Counted from the first letter of the stretch, positions 40,624-49,478 are shown. The stretch: 64,000 nucleotides of DNA from Candidatus Pacearchaeota archaeon (GCA_002686195.1 NZAS01000186.1:3052-67051); one strand, 5' to 3'. Translations and numbers: made by a program. Notes: generated by a model from the letters alone, not told the origin.

Positions 40624-41172
40624 ATGACCAAATCTGAAAAGATAGCCCAGTTGGCCTACGACGCAGGCGTTCGCAGCGCTTACAGCGATTACGGCCTTCA
40701 ACTCCGTCCGGTTGAGCCCACGGTAAAGTCGGCGCAGCCCAATGAAGACATGATACGCCAGCTTTACTTGGCGGAAGCTGCGCGCGCAATGGGTGATGAG
40801 GGACAGCTCAGCTTCGGCGGGTTAGGCCCCGGAGACCAGGACCTTATAAGCGCCCGCGCGCAGCAACTGCAGCAACAGCGACCTGACATGATCTCTGGTG
40901 AGGGCCCTTTTTACGACGTAAACCGCGAACCCATGGTTGAGCGCGTTGAGCCAGAGGCCGAGGCGGGCCCTGCGGAACAGGCGGAACTGCAGCAGCAAGG
41001 TGCGTCGCCTGCAGCGGAAGCAGCGCCCGTGGAGTCCATCCCCCAAGACACCTCCATACAGGAGATGATACAGGGGTATTACAACCAGCTTATTGCCGCT
41101 GGCTATGCCCCGCAACAAGCGGAGCAGATAGTCATGCAGCAGTTACAGCAGCAGCAAATGCAAGCTCAGTGA
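40624..41172 (+). CDS. Tag-family protein 7, Gln/Glu-rich, 182 aa
   Basis: The ATG at 40624 has a strong GGAGGTGAGG site. Its diverged tag is EKIAQLAYDAGVRSAYSDYG, then LQL. The body is polar and low-complexity: QQLQQQRPD, EAEAGPAEQAELQQQG and a last QQLQQQQMQAQ. No hydrophobic segment. Its own ribosome site suggests that it can be translated without coupling. Confidence 0.65.
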   Translation: MTKSEKIAQLAYDAGVRSAYSDYGLQLRPVEPTVKSAQPNEDMIRQLYLAEAARAMGDEGQLSFGGLGPGDQDLISARAQQLQQQRPDMISGEGPFYDVNREPMVERVEPEAEAGPAEQAELQQQGASPAAEAAPVESIPQDTSIQEMIQGYYNQLIAAGYAPQQAEQIVMQQLQQQQMQAQ

Positions 41173-41233
41173 TATTGGCAACCTACACCACGCGGACTAG
41201 TATTACTGCGTATTGAAGCCGGAGTTTTAGACC

Positions 41234-41464
41234 ATGCACTCTTTTGATCGGTTGAAGTTGGCGCTGGTTGGGTTAACCAAGATGTCCAAAGGGACCCCGG
41301 TGAATCGGAAGACGCTTATCCCTCCCATTAGCGAGAAGGCAGTAAAAGTCCAACAGAAGCGAGTTAGAGAGGCTGACCCTAAGACTAAGGCGAAATTTAT
41401 AGTCGATGTGCAAGGGCAAAACGTTAAAGGTAGAGGCCCCCAAGAAACGGAGTACACCGGATAA
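41234..41464 (+). CDS. Small basic protein with MHSFxRL head, 76 aa
   Basis: Head HSFDRLKLALVGLTK resembles those at 38948 and 56338. The rest is Lys/Arg/Val-rich and polar (EKAVKVQQKRVREADPKTKA). 61 bases without a gene precede it, possibly holding a promoter. TAATG overlap with the next gene. Confidence 0.55.
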   Translation: MHSFDRLKLALVGLTKMSKGTPVNRKTLIPPISEKAVKVQQKRVREADPKTKAKFIVDVQGQNVKGRGPQETEYTG

Positions 41465-41901
41465 TGACCCTAAACGACTTCCATAAACAGGCCTACACCG
41501 CAGGCACCAATCAGGCTCTGACGGACTTTGGGTTTACCAAACAAGCCATCGCAATGAGCCCCGCAACGCAAAGGTTGCTCGGAACCATACTTGGTGGCGG
41601 TGCCGGCGCGGTGGGCGGTGGGCTGGGCACTGACAGCGGCCGCGGGGCGGTGATGGGTGGCCTTGCGGGAGCTCTGACAGGGCGAGCAGGAGCGGGGGCC
41701 CTAGCCAAGGCGTTATCGGGGTTGGGCGGTGGTGCGTATGCCTTTCCCGCCACGGGGTTGACCGGTTTGGCCTTGGGCGCAGGGGCGCTAGGCGGAACAG
41801 TGGGCAAGGCTGGCTTGGACAGCGTTGAGCGCACCATGAACGCTCTTGGAGATTCCGTACACGGAAACTTGTTACGGGGGATATCTGAGGATCGGGAATG
41901 A
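41464..41901 (+). CDS. Tag-family protein 8, glycine-zipper, 145 aa
   Basis: Starts a subgroup with head TLNDFHKQAYTAGTNQALTD, then FGFTKQAIA. The body is nearly all Gly/Ala/Leu zipper (ILGGGAGAVGGGLGTD, GAVMGGLAGALTGRAGAGAL, GLTGLALGAGALGGTVG) and should form several membrane-compatible helices. ATGA overlap with the next gene. Confidence 0.7.
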   Translation: MTLNDFHKQAYTAGTNQALTDFGFTKQAIAMSPATQRLLGTILGGGAGAVGGGLGTDSGRGAVMGGLAGALTGRAGAGALAKALSGLGGGAYAFPATGLTGLALGAGALGGTVGKAGLDSVERTMNALGDSVHGNLLRGISEDRE

Positions 41902-42224
41902 CCCTCACCGACTTCCATAAACAAGCCTACACCGCAGGCACCAACCAGGCGCTGACGGACTTTGGGTTTGCGAAGGAAGCCGGCGGGGTGTCCCGCATAC
42001 TGCTCGGAGCCTTGCTGGGAGGCGGTACCGGCGCACTTACTGCCGGAGAGCTGATGGGCGGTAGTGACCGGAGCGTACGCGCGGGAGGTCTTTCGGGTGC
42101 CGCTTTGGGAGCGCTTTTGGCGTCGCCATTGGGCCGTAGCCTGGAGACCGCTTATTTGCCCTTGGCCACTGCTGCAGGCGGGGGCTTGATAGGCGCTGGC
42201 ATAGATTACGGAAGGACACCATGA
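41898..42224 (+). CDS. Tag-family protein 9, glycine-zipper, 108 aa
   Basis: Head TLTDFHKQAYTAGTNQALTD, then FGFAKEAGG, near-identical in DNA to gene 41464. Short body of glycine zippers (ALLGGGTGALTAGELMGG, SGAALGALLASPLGR, AAGGGLIGAGIDYG). It looks like a shortened relative of protein 8. Confidence 0.7.
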   Translation: MTLTDFHKQAYTAGTNQALTDFGFAKEAGGVSRILLGALLGGGTGALTAGELMGGSDRSVRAGGLSGAALGALLASPLGRSLETAYLPLATAAGGGLIGAGIDYGRTP

Positions 42225-42583
42225 CCCTCACCGACTTCCAAAAACAGGCCTACACCGCCGGAGCCCAACAGGCGCTGGTGGACTTTGGCGTCGCTAAAAC
42301 CGCCGAAGAAGAAGCACCGCAGGACTATCGGGCAATTGCCCTGAGGGCTCAGAAAAGGCAGAAAGCCCTGCAGAACATACTGCTCTCGACGCTGGGGGGC
42401 GGAGCACTCGTAGGCGGTGCAGGCCTCATAGTGCCCCAGCTCCAGTTTAAGGGAAACCCCCTCACGGATGACGACCCACATTGGCGGGATTTTTCTTCCT
42501 TCGTCCATGGAACCACAGGGGCCATAGGCGGAGCGGGCCTAGGTGCGGGGCTGTCGCTTCTTGCCAACTACAAGGACTTATAG
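42221..42583 (+). CDS. Tag-family protein 10, 120 aa
   Basis: Head TLTDFQKQAYTAGAQQALVD, then FGVAKTAEEEA. The first 80 or so bases are almost identical to those of the next gene, while the bodies part right after EEEA. Body: two glycine-rich hydrophobic segments (LLSTLGGGALVGGAGLIVP; GAIGGAGLGAGLSLLANY) around a polar loop. Gene-conversion or tag-shuffling evidence. Confidence 0.72.
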   Translation: MTLTDFQKQAYTAGAQQALVDFGVAKTAEEEAPQDYRAIALRAQKRQKALQNILLSTLGGGALVGGAGLIVPQLQFKGNPLTDDDPHWRDFSSFVHGTTGAIGGAGLGAGLSLLANYKDL

Positions 42584-42585
42584 GA

Positions 42586-43287
42586 ATGACCCTCACGGAC
42601 TTCCATAAACAAGCCTACACCGCCGGAGCCCAACAGGCGCTGGTGGACTTTGGCGTCGCTAAAACCGCCGAAGAAGAAGCTGTGAGCCATGACGATGTCA
42701 TGGACACGTTTGTGCCCAGTCACATGTTGAGTAGGGGGGCGGTGGGCGGTGGGCTGGGCGCGTTGCTGGGTGGAGTGGTGGCGCACCGCGCACTACGCGA
42801 CAACGAAGGCGGCGCAAGCTGGGGCCAACTAGGAAAGGGGTCGCTAGCAGGCTTGATGGCGGGCTTGCTGGCGGGTCAGATCAGCGGGGCTCATAAAGGT
42901 AACCAGGCCCGCAACCAGTACGCGAGGTATGTTGACGAGCGCAAGGGGTACGGCCGGGAAGAGGCTCTTGCAAGGTTCAAGGCCCGATTGCTGGAGGACA
43001 GTCCGACCCTGGCGAGCACCGTGGGCAGACGAGCGGGCGGCTGGGGAGTGGTAGGAGGGTTGATGGGAGGATTGGGGTCGCTGGCCCTGCAGCCCAGCGC
43101 TCAGAAGCCCGACTGGGAAGAAGCAGCGCGAACGGCGCTGATGGGCGGCGGCGCCGGAGCTCTGTTTGGCGGAGCCACGGGTGCGTTGCGGCACCCTTTC
43201 AGGGCGAACGACTACAAGGCGGACGCGCGTACGATGCTGCGCAACTATCCGGTGATCGCTGACGAGGTCGAGGGCGTCAACAAGTGA
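42586..43287 (+). CDS. Tag-family protein 11, 233 aa
   Basis: Start at the ATG at 42586, just after the previous stop; the longer frame upstream belongs to the preceding gene's other frame. Head as in 42221 including AKTAEEEA. The body has four glycine-zipper segments (AVGGGLGALLGGVVAHRAL; SLAGLMAGLLAGQISGA; GGWGVVGGLMGGLGSL; GGGAGALFGGATGAL) split by charged loops. It is homologous along its length to the protein at 43284. Confidence 0.72.
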   Translation: MTLTDFHKQAYTAGAQQALVDFGVAKTAEEEAVSHDDVMDTFVPSHMLSRGAVGGGLGALLGGVVAHRALRDNEGGASWGQLGKGSLAGLMAGLLAGQISGAHKGNQARNQYARYVDERKGYGREEALARFKARLLEDSPTLASTVGRRAGGWGVVGGLMGGLGSLALQPSAQKPDWEEAARTALMGGGAGALFGGATGALRHPFRANDYKADARTMLRNYPVIADEVEGVNK

Positions 43288-44102
43288 CCCTCACGGACTT
43301 CCATAAACAAGCCTACACCGCCGGAGCCCAACAGGCTCTCACAGAGGTTGGACTGGTTAAGAATGCGATTCTTCTGGGAACACATCCTCCAGGACTCTCG
43401 GAGGAAGACGTGGACGAGAGCCGCATGGCGCTAGCGCGGATAGATAGGCCGGATGCACCACACCCGGACGACTTTGTACCTGCGCACATGGCGTTGCGCG
43501 GTACTTTTGGAGGTTTGGCAGGCGGCGCCCTGGGAGGTCTTTTCGGTCTCAGGCAGAGCGCCCTGAGCAACCCCGGCGCAGATCTTGACTGGGGACAAGC
43601 GGGCAGGTCTGCCTTGTTAGGGACTTTGTTGGGTGGGGGCGCCGGCTTGGTCAGCGGTTATCGCAGCGGTGATCAGCAAAGGGACGATTACGAAACGTAC
43701 GCGGCGCGGCGCGCCCTCGAAGGTAAGGAGTCGGCAAGAGCCGCATTGATCGAAGAGTTGAAAGCCCGGCATCCGCTTCCTTCTAGGCAGCGTGACATAG
43801 CCACCCGAGCGCTAGGGACGGGCCTTATCGTAAGTGCCCTTGCAGGGACAAGAGCCGCGGCTGCTCAAAAGCGCGAGGGGCGCATGTCCCTTGATTGGGG
43901 TGAACTTCTCCCGTGGGTTGCGGGGGGTGGTGCTTTGGGAGCGCTGGTTGGCGGGGGACTGGAAGCTTCGCCGTTTGGCACCTCCGACCGTAAAAACCGC
44001 AGCAACCTTTTGAAAGAACTTAGGGCCAAGCAGCCTGACTTGTTTGAACAAATGGCCCAGAGCCGTGCGGGGCTTGACCACTACGGACGCATATACGAAT
44101 GA
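43284..44102 (+). CDS. Tag-family protein 12, 272 aa
   Basis: GTG start overlapping the previous stop. Head TLTDFHKQAYTAGAQQALTE, then VGLVKNA. The body parallels protein 11: a DDFVPAHMALRG entry, then zipper segments (FGGLAGGALGGLFGL; LLGTLLGGGAGLVSGY; WVAGGGALGALVGGGLEA) with basic loops. The two are full-length paralogues. Confidence 0.72.
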   Translation: MTLTDFHKQAYTAGAQQALTEVGLVKNAILLGTHPPGLSEEDVDESRMALARIDRPDAPHPDDFVPAHMALRGTFGGLAGGALGGLFGLRQSALSNPGADLDWGQAGRSALLGTLLGGGAGLVSGYRSGDQQRDDYETYAARRALEGKESARAALIEELKARHPLPSRQRDIATRALGTGLIVSALAGTRAAAAQKREGRMSLDWGELLPWVAGGGALGALVGGGLEASPFGTSDRKNRSNLLKELRAKQPDLFEQMAQSRAGLDHYGRIYE

Positions 44103-44524
44103 CCCTCACCGACTTCCAAAAACGCGCGCATGACCACGGCGTAAACAGGGCCCTCGAGGACTTCGGTATAAACAAGCTCGCACAGGGCCAGTATCAATAC
44201 ACCCCTGAAGAGGTAGCCCAGCTTCAGGCTATGTACGCACAGCAGCAACAACAATACGGCCACGACGGGTCCGTGCAGTACTTGATGGACTCTCCCGGAT
44301 ACATACCTCCGTCGCAGCCTCAGGAGAGTAAATTCCGGACAGCGTTGCGGGCAGGCCCTGCGCTGGGAGCCGTAATAGGCGGCGTTGCGGGCTTAAAGCA
44401 TCCGTTCAGCAGAGCCCATAGACTACTGTCGCCGCTGTTGGGGGCGAGCGCCGGTGCGGGTATGGGTTGGTTGCCGGATGTGTTTGCCACCGGAGCGGAG
44501 TCGGTAAAGGATTTAACGGCGTGA
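44099..44524 (+). CDS. Tag-family protein 13, 141 aa
   Basis: More diverged head: TLTDFQKRAHDHGVNRALED, then FGINKLA. A Gln/Tyr-rich middle (QYQYTPEEVAQLQAMYAQQQ) is followed by a zipper region (AGPALGAVIGGVAGL; LLGASAGAGMGWLP). Overlaps both neighbours by four bases. Confidence 0.68.
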   Translation: MTLTDFQKRAHDHGVNRALEDFGINKLAQGQYQYTPEEVAQLQAMYAQQQQQYGHDGSVQYLMDSPGYIPPSQPQESKFRTALRAGPALGAVIGGVAGLKHPFSRAHRLLSPLLGASAGAGMGWLPDVFATGAESVKDLTA

Positions 44525-45012
44525 ACAACTTCTTAAAAACCGCCTACACCGCTGGAGCCCAACAGACGCTGGTGGACTTTGGCGTTACTAAGAAAGCGGG
44601 TCTGCCGGCCATGATACGCGCTAAAGGCAAACAAGCTGCAGGCGCTGCGTTGACGGGATTACGGGGTTTAGGTGTCCTTAGCGTTCCGGCTTTAGGTGCG
44701 ACGGCAGGGTATATGGCTGCACCTGAGGACGCCAAAGGTGTTGGCGCTACTGTGGGAGGCGTCCTTAGCCTACTGACCATGCTGCCGGCGTTGCAGGCCG
44801 GGCATTTGGCGCATGGGGCGATTCTAGGCCCGGCTAGTACCCTTTTTCACGGACAGCGGGCCATACGCCCTACAAGACTTCGTAGTGCTTTAGCGGAGCT
44901 AGGGGGCCAGGCCGCTTCTTATCCGATGCCGGTTGCTAGCGGCTTACTAGGGGGTATTACAGCCGACATGTACGCGCACAACACCCGGTCTCTGGGTAAA
45001 GATAAACCATGA
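44521..45012 (+). CDS. Tag-family protein 14, 163 aa
   Basis: GTG at 44521 (the longer frame upstream is inside the previous gene). Opens the NNFLKTAYTAGAQQ subgroup; tag ends FGVTKKAG. Two or three hydrophobic segments (LRGLGVLSVPALGATAGYMA; VGGVLSLLTMLPALQAGHL; ASGLLGGITADMY). Confidence 0.7.
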   Translation: MNNFLKTAYTAGAQQTLVDFGVTKKAGLPAMIRAKGKQAAGAALTGLRGLGVLSVPALGATAGYMAAPEDAKGVGATVGGVLSLLTMLPALQAGHLAHGAILGPASTLFHGQRAIRPTRLRSALAELGGQAASYPMPVASGLLGGITADMYAHNTRSLGKDKP

Positions 45013-45428
45013 ACAACTTCTTAAAAACCGCTTACACCGCCGGAGCCCAACAGGCGCTGGTGGACTTTGGTGTTGAGAAGACGGCCTTGAGTCCGGCTAG
45101 CGTAAAGGCGCTGTTAGGCAGTGTGGCCGGTAATAAGGCTGTGCGCACGGGTGCGTTGTGGGGTGGTCGAGGATTGGGACTCGGCGCTACCGGCCTTGTT
45201 GGCGCCGATCTATACGGTCGTCTTATGGACCGTATAGAGGATGAAGATCTAAACGACGCACCAATGGCTAATATTAGCTGGAAGCACCTCGACCCCGGTG
45301 TCCTCAGGCAGCACATAGCCGACGTCATCGGACAAGATGCAAAGAGCCGATACCTAGACAATCAACCTGAGTACGATAGCGCTCTTGATCGCTTTGAAGA
45401 GGCGCTGATCGGCGGTGAGACCCCATGA
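45009..45428 (+). CDS. Tag-family protein 15, 139 aa
   Basis: Head NNFLKTAYTAGAQQALVD, then FGVEKTA. One glycine-rich segment (ALWGGRGLGLGATGLVGADL) and then an acidic C-terminal half (EDEDLNDAPMANISWKHLDP). Overlaps: four bases with both neighbours. Confidence 0.7.
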   Translation: MNNFLKTAYTAGAQQALVDFGVEKTALSPASVKALLGSVAGNKAVRTGALWGGRGLGLGATGLVGADLYGRLMDRIEDEDLNDAPMANISWKHLDPGVLRQHIADVIGQDAKSRYLDNQPEYDSALDRFEEALIGGETP

Positions 45429-45862
45429 ACAACTTCTTAAAAACCGCCTACACCGCTGGAGCCCAACAGGCGCTGGTGGACTTTGGTGTTGAAAAACAGG
45501 CTAGCGTGCTTCTCAGGAACGCCCTCATGGGCGGCGCTCTGGGAACTGGCGCGGGCGCTTTGGGCGCAGGCGAGGACCACCGCGCATCCGGGGCCTTGCT
45601 GGGAGGTCTGACAGGCGCGCTGGCAGGCGGCGTTGGCGGCAAATTGCTGCATGAGCTACCCGGGGTGCTCAGGGGCAAGCTCCCGGAATTGGCCGAAAAC
45701 GCCACAAGGACTGAGCGCCTCAAGCACTTTTTGAGTAAACAACTGGGCACTGCCCCGACAATGGCCCGCGCAGCGGAGTCTGCGCTCCCAGCAGCGCTTG
45801 CACCGGGCGCAGCGGTGTTGCCTGCGTACTTGATGGCAGATAACTTGGCGGGTGAAGTGTAG
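45425..45862 (+). CDS. Tag-family protein 16, 145 aa
   Basis: Head NNFLKTAYTAGAQQALVD, then FGVEKQA. A glycine-zipper segment (LMGGALGTGAGALGAGED; ALLGGLTGALAGGVGGKLL) is followed by a helical stretch and a last hydrophobic segment (ALPAALAPGAAVLPAYLMA). Confidence 0.7.
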   Translation: MNNFLKTAYTAGAQQALVDFGVEKQASVLLRNALMGGALGTGAGALGAGEDHRASGALLGGLTGALAGGVGGKLLHELPGVLRGKLPELAENATRTERLKHFLSKQLGTAPTMARAAESALPAALAPGAAVLPAYLMADNLAGEV

Positions 45863-45864
45863 GA

Positions 45865-46728
45865 ATGGACACTTTTTACAAGACTGCTTACGACGCTGGG
45901 ACCACCCAGGCGTTGGTGGACTTCGGCTTGGTGGATCCGAGCGGTCTGTCCCGGGAGAAGCAGGCCAACCTGAGAATTTTAGAAGCTATACGGGCTAAGC
46001 GGCAGGCTCTCAATGAGGCTGCAGGCCGATTTGCTCCGTCTTTGTCAAAACCCCTACACAGCGTTTCAGATGTGGGTACTTATGTCCGTGCTGCGGGGCG
46101 AGAAGGGGCAGCCACGACTAAGGCTCTTGCCGCAGAGAAAGCACGGAGGGCAAAGGAGTGGGCCCTACAACAAGCCCGGGACGCTGCGGATGCGGCAGCG
46201 CAAACTGGCGCGGGAAAAGTAGTAAGTGACGTTGCGGCAAGCGGCAAAAAAGCACTCACAGCTGCCGAAGAACTTGCCGCCAACCCTGAGGTATTGGCCA
46301 TACCCGCAAGCGGTCTTCTGGGCTATGGCGTAGGCAGCGACGTGGGTGACGGGGCGCTCGGCGGCATTGTTGGAGGTGCCGCAGGCGTACTCGGGGGAGT
46401 TGGAGGCGTAAAGGCGTTGCAGCGTCTACGGGCCGCTAAAGCATTGGAAGCAGCCACGGGCCTTGGCCTTGGCGGCAAGCTTGGCCTGGGCATAACTGCA
46501 GGGACGGTACCTCTGTCCGCTCTGGCAGGCCGTGGGGTAGGGAGTTTGAAAGAGTCTTCCGACAAAACAGCGGGTCTCGGACGTCTCCTCAAAGCACTGA
46601 ACAAGCCTCTGGATAAAGCCATTACCATCCCGGTAACGCCGCTGACTCTGGCACTGGGTGTTTCTGCACCTACGACAGCGCTGACGATGCTTGGAGTGGT
46701 CAAGGCCCGAGAGGCCTTACAGGACTAA
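45865..46728 (+). CDS. Tag-family protein 17, 287 aa
   Basis: Head DTFYKTAYDAGTTQALVD, then FGLVDPSG, without K-x-A at the usual place, although EKQA follows eight residues later. A long Ala-rich coiled coil (about residues 75-140) precedes three hydrophobic segments (SGLLGYGVGSDVGDGALGGI, GLGLGGKLGLGITAGTVPL, PVTPLTLALGVSAPTTALTM). The largest tagged member. Confidence 0.7.
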   Translation: MDTFYKTAYDAGTTQALVDFGLVDPSGLSREKQANLRILEAIRAKRQALNEAAGRFAPSLSKPLHSVSDVGTYVRAAGREGAATTKALAAEKARRAKEWALQQARDAADAAAQTGAGKVVSDVAASGKKALTAAEELAANPEVLAIPASGLLGYGVGSDVGDGALGGIVGGAAGVLGGVGGVKALQRLRAAKALEAATGLGLGGKLGLGITAGTVPLSALAGRGVGSLKESSDKTAGLGRLLKALNKPLDKAITIPVTPLTLALGVSAPTTALTMLGVVKAREALQD

Positions 46729-46732
46729 CGAC

Positions 46733-47260
46733 ATGGACAATTTCGTAAAAACCGCATACGAGGCTGGCCAGGCTCAGGCCTTGTCGGACTTGGGTTTCAC
46801 CAAGGAAGCCATCGCCCAGTACATGCCGCATCTGCGTAATATATGGCAGGGCGGGAAAGGCTTGGCACAAAAGGCCTACAGCGGGGCAAGGGCTGCTCGG
46901 GGTCTTCCAAATACAGGGGCGCACCAATTAGGACCGGGTAAACACTACGGACTTCTGGAGTCGGGTATTGCGGGTTTAGGGTCTGCTTGGCGAGGAAAGG
47001 TCCCTGTATACGGCCAAGGCGGTATAGACGCATTGGGTCGGTTGCAGCGGGGTAGTGGGACGGGGCAAAAGGCCCTTGAGGCGACTGCTGAGCAATTAGG
47101 CGGGTTTGGCGGTCTGGCTCGCGGGGCGTGGCGGGGCGCGGGCAATCAGATGCGTAATATGCAGAAAGCGTTTTCTGAGCCTTTAGTTAGGTTTGAGATG
47201 AATATGGTGCCAACGACCGATCAGGCCACGCGTCTTGCGAGAAAGATTACTACCGGATAG
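46733..47260 (+). CDS. Tag-family protein 18, 175 aa
   Basis: Start at the ATG at 46733. Head DNFVKTAYEAGQAQALSD, then LGFTKEAIA. The body is basic, Gly/Arg/Gln-rich and without a clear membrane segment (GGKGLAQKAYSGARAARG; GGLARGAWRGAGNQMRNMQ). Last tagged gene of the first array. Confidence 0.68.
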   Translation: MDNFVKTAYEAGQAQALSDLGFTKEAIAQYMPHLRNIWQGGKGLAQKAYSGARAARGLPNTGAHQLGPGKHYGLLESGIAGLGSAWRGKVPVYGQGGIDALGRLQRGSGTGQKALEATAEQLGGFGGLARGAWRGAGNQMRNMQKAFSEPLVRFEMNMVPTTDQATRLARKITTG

Positions 47261-47271
47261 GGCGGGGTTTG

Positions 47272-47730
47272 ATGGATAAACACACCGCCGCTGTCTCCGT
47301 AGCTCTCATAACAGCGGTGGGGGGTCTTTCATCGTCCCTGATCAACCGGTTTGACCCCGCAGAGCCCATGGCAGAGTCCAGCTACGAGGCTTTGAAACCC
47401 GCATTTGTGGCTACGAGCTCCCAAGTAGAGGAACTCACTGCGCGCGTTTTCCGTTTGGAGACGCTCATACTGAAAATGACCGCGGCGACGCCTAAAAAAC
47501 CCCCGAAAAAAGCTAAAAAAGCTAAAAAGGCAAAAAATAAGGCGTTGAAAAAGGCCGCGAGCGCCTTGGTGGTCGCTGAAGAGCCGAAAGTGGAAACGTT
47601 CACGTTGGCAAGCGGCGAAAACGCGGAAATTCCGGCTCTCGGCACGCGGAAACCCTGGCTGCAACAACAATTGCCCTCTCTAGAAGCTCTGAAAGCGCAA
47701 AACACGACCCCAAGTACGAGGACACCATGA
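47272..47730 (+). CDS. One-TM protein with Lys/Ala histone-H1-like stretch, 152 aa
   Basis: Start at the ATG at 47272 after a GGGG site. Residues 5-24 are hydrophobic (AAVSVALITAVGGLSSSLI). A heptad-like segment follows, then a basic low-complexity stretch of K, A and P (KKAKKAKKAKNKALKKA, about 80-97) and a polar tail. The stop overlaps the endolysin ATG, so it may be a holin- or spanin-like partner in lysis, or a nucleic-acid-binding membrane protein. Confidence 0.5.
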   Translation: MDKHTAAVSVALITAVGGLSSSLINRFDPAEPMAESSYEALKPAFVATSSQVEELTARVFRLETLILKMTAATPKKPPKKAKKAKKAKNKALKKAASALVVAEEPKVETFTLASGENAEIPALGTRKPWLQQQLPSLEALKAQNTTPSTRTP

Positions 47731-48686
47731 GCGATACCGTAAATTATTCGTTTAGCTGGAAGTCAGCCATCGCTTACAACGCCAAATTTGCGAAAAAGAA
47801 CGGCTGGTACGGAAATATACCGGAAAAGGTGTTCGACACGTACCCGGGCTTGGTGTTTGACGCCATAAACGGCACCAAAGAGGAAAAAACAGAGTTTGCG
47901 TCCACTCTGATGGCGTTCCAGGTCAGCGCCGGCTTCGACAAGAGCGATCAAGACGGAAAATTCGGACGGCATACGTGGGATGCCATGCTGCGAATGTTTG
48001 ATCCCGTCTCGGACCACGAAGATTTTGTATATTGGGGCGGAAGGCGCTTCGGAGTGGACCACGGAGAGATTATTACGTGGGACGACTCCGGAGGACTGGA
48101 CTTACACAAAGATGGCGGTTGGCGTAAGGACAAAAATCGCGAAGTGCGGCTGGTTGTCATACATTGGGGCGGGTTGCATCCCAAACAGTGCCGAAACGTG
48201 TTGGCAAACCGGGATTTGAGCTCTCATTTCGGAATTGGCAAGGATGGCGTCTATCAATGGCTTGATATGGCGCATGTGGCCTTCCACGCCGGGTATCCGA
48301 ACTCTTTTAGCGTCGGAATAGACATATGCGAACAACCAGAGCGCAAATGGGCGGATTGGTACGCTAAAAAGGGTTACCAGAAAGAACCCGTGGTCAATAC
48401 GTCGGGAAGAGGGTCTAAAAAGATACTTTCACTCGATCCGCGCACTGCATCCAATGTACAGCGGTGCGTAAAGGCAATTTGTGATGTTACGAACGTTCCT
48501 TATCGTTTCCCTCGTGGTTCTGCTGGGTTTGGTGATGCTGGCCCTGTATGGCATGGGACGTTCGCCAAGTCTGATCTCAAAGCTGGCAAGTTCATGGGGG
48601 TGGTAGGACACCATCACATCAGCAAGAAGAAGTGGGACATGGCCTGCTGGTGGGATGAGATATTTGGTACAGATAGCGTCGTATAA
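47727..48686 (+). CDS. Endolysin: N-acetylmuramoyl-L-alanine amidase (Amidase_2) with N-terminal wall-binding-like region
   Basis: 319 residues. Residues about 45-95 (FASTLMAFQVSAGFDKSDQD, then GKFGRHTWDAML) read like a peptidoglycan-binding domain of the PGRP-hydrolase type. The amidase follows: VVIHWGG (first zinc histidine, about 148), SSHFGIGKDGVYQWLDMAHVA, HAGYPN, and GVVGHHHISKKKWD (second histidine) near residue 297. It should cut the stem-peptide link in peptidoglycan at lysis. It lies between membrane-protein genes, as in a lysis cassette. Confidence 0.82.
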   Translation: MSDTVNYSFSWKSAIAYNAKFAKKNGWYGNIPEKVFDTYPGLVFDAINGTKEEKTEFASTLMAFQVSAGFDKSDQDGKFGRHTWDAMLRMFDPVSDHEDFVYWGGRRFGVDHGEIITWDDSGGLDLHKDGGWRKDKNREVRLVVIHWGGLHPKQCRNVLANRDLSSHFGIGKDGVYQWLDMAHVAFHAGYPNSFSVGIDICEQPERKWADWYAKKGYQKEPVVNTSGRGSKKILSLDPRTASNVQRCVKAICDVTNVPYRFPRGSAGFGDAGPVWHGTFAKSDLKAGKFMGVVGHHHISKKKWDMACWWDEIFGTDSVV

Positions 48687-48696
48687 GTAGGTATCT

Positions 48697-48924
48697 ATGA
48701 CTAAAAGAGTAAGCACCCACAGGAAAAAGCCCGGCACGGATCAAACTCTTTGCGGCCGCCCGGTTGGGGATTACAACTTGGTTGCAGTCCCTACTTGTAA
48801 GACGTGTGTAAGAGCGTCCGGACACGCGGACTGCGAAACCTGCAAGGGCACAGGGTGGGTTACTGTGTGTTTGCCTTGGACAGACAAAGCGCGCAAGGCT
48901 TGCGTGGATTGCGCCAATAACTAG
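48697..48924 (+). CDS. Small multi-cysteine zinc protein, 75 aa
   Basis: Eight cysteines in pairs: TLCGRPVG, PTCKTC, DCETCKGTGW and ACVDC. The CETCKGTG unit is DnaJ-like. Its first part resembles the gene at 30391. It sits in the lysis region 10 bases after the endolysin. Function unknown. Confidence 0.6.
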   Translation: MTKRVSTHRKKPGTDQTLCGRPVGDYNLVAVPTCKTCVRASGHADCETCKGTGWVTVCLPWTDKARKACVDCANN

Positions 48925-48996
48925 TAAACAAGCATCTCGCCACTACGCTCTCCAGTACCTATCTTTAGTGTGCAGCAGTGAAGCCTGGAGAGTATG

Positions 48997-49470
48997 ATGA
49001 CCGAAGAAGTAGTAAACATTCTCACAGAGGCGGGACCCCTCGGAATTTTCGCCCTGTACCTCATCTGGCAGCGGCAGAAGGACACGCTGCGGATGGAAGC
49101 GCTGCAGGAGAAGTTCCTGACCCGGCTGGACGCTATGGACGAGCGCAGCGACGCTGCTGTGGCGACGCTGCGGGAGAGGTACGATAAGGTGATAGCCGAA
49201 TACAACAAGGAGCGCGCCGACATGATTACGGGCTTTGGAAAGCTCGACCAGTTGTTCGATACGTGCCGAATGCGACAACAAACCACTCAGTCAGTGCCAG
49301 CGCCAGCGCCGCCTACAATTCCGCCCCCGCCGGCACTTCAGCCGGAACCACCCGGTGGCGGAATGACCATTCAGATTGAGCGGAAGGTGCAGGAAGCTCT
49401 GGAGAAGATGTCGAACGAGTCCGACACTGAGCGGGTGCCGGATCTGTTCGACAAAAACATACTCGACTAG
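48997..49470 (+). CDS. Holin-like one-TM protein with coiled coil and proline-rich linker, 157 aa
   Basis: GGAG lies six bases before the ATG at 48997 and three before the one at 48994. Residues about 12-24 (GPLGIFALYLIWQRQ) form a short hydrophobic helix. A charged coiled coil follows (about 25-85), then a proline/alanine linker (VPAPAPPTIPPPPALQPEPP) and an acidic end. Holin or spanin-type role inferred from the neighbouring endolysin. The protein at 18491 has the same plan. Confidence 0.55.
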   Translation: MTEEVVNILTEAGPLGIFALYLIWQRQKDTLRMEALQEKFLTRLDAMDERSDAAVATLRERYDKVIAEYNKERADMITGFGKLDQLFDTCRMRQQTTQSVPAPAPPTIPPPPALQPEPPGGGMTIQIERKVQEALEKMSNESDTERVPDLFDKNILD

Positions 49471-49478
49471 AGTCCTAA

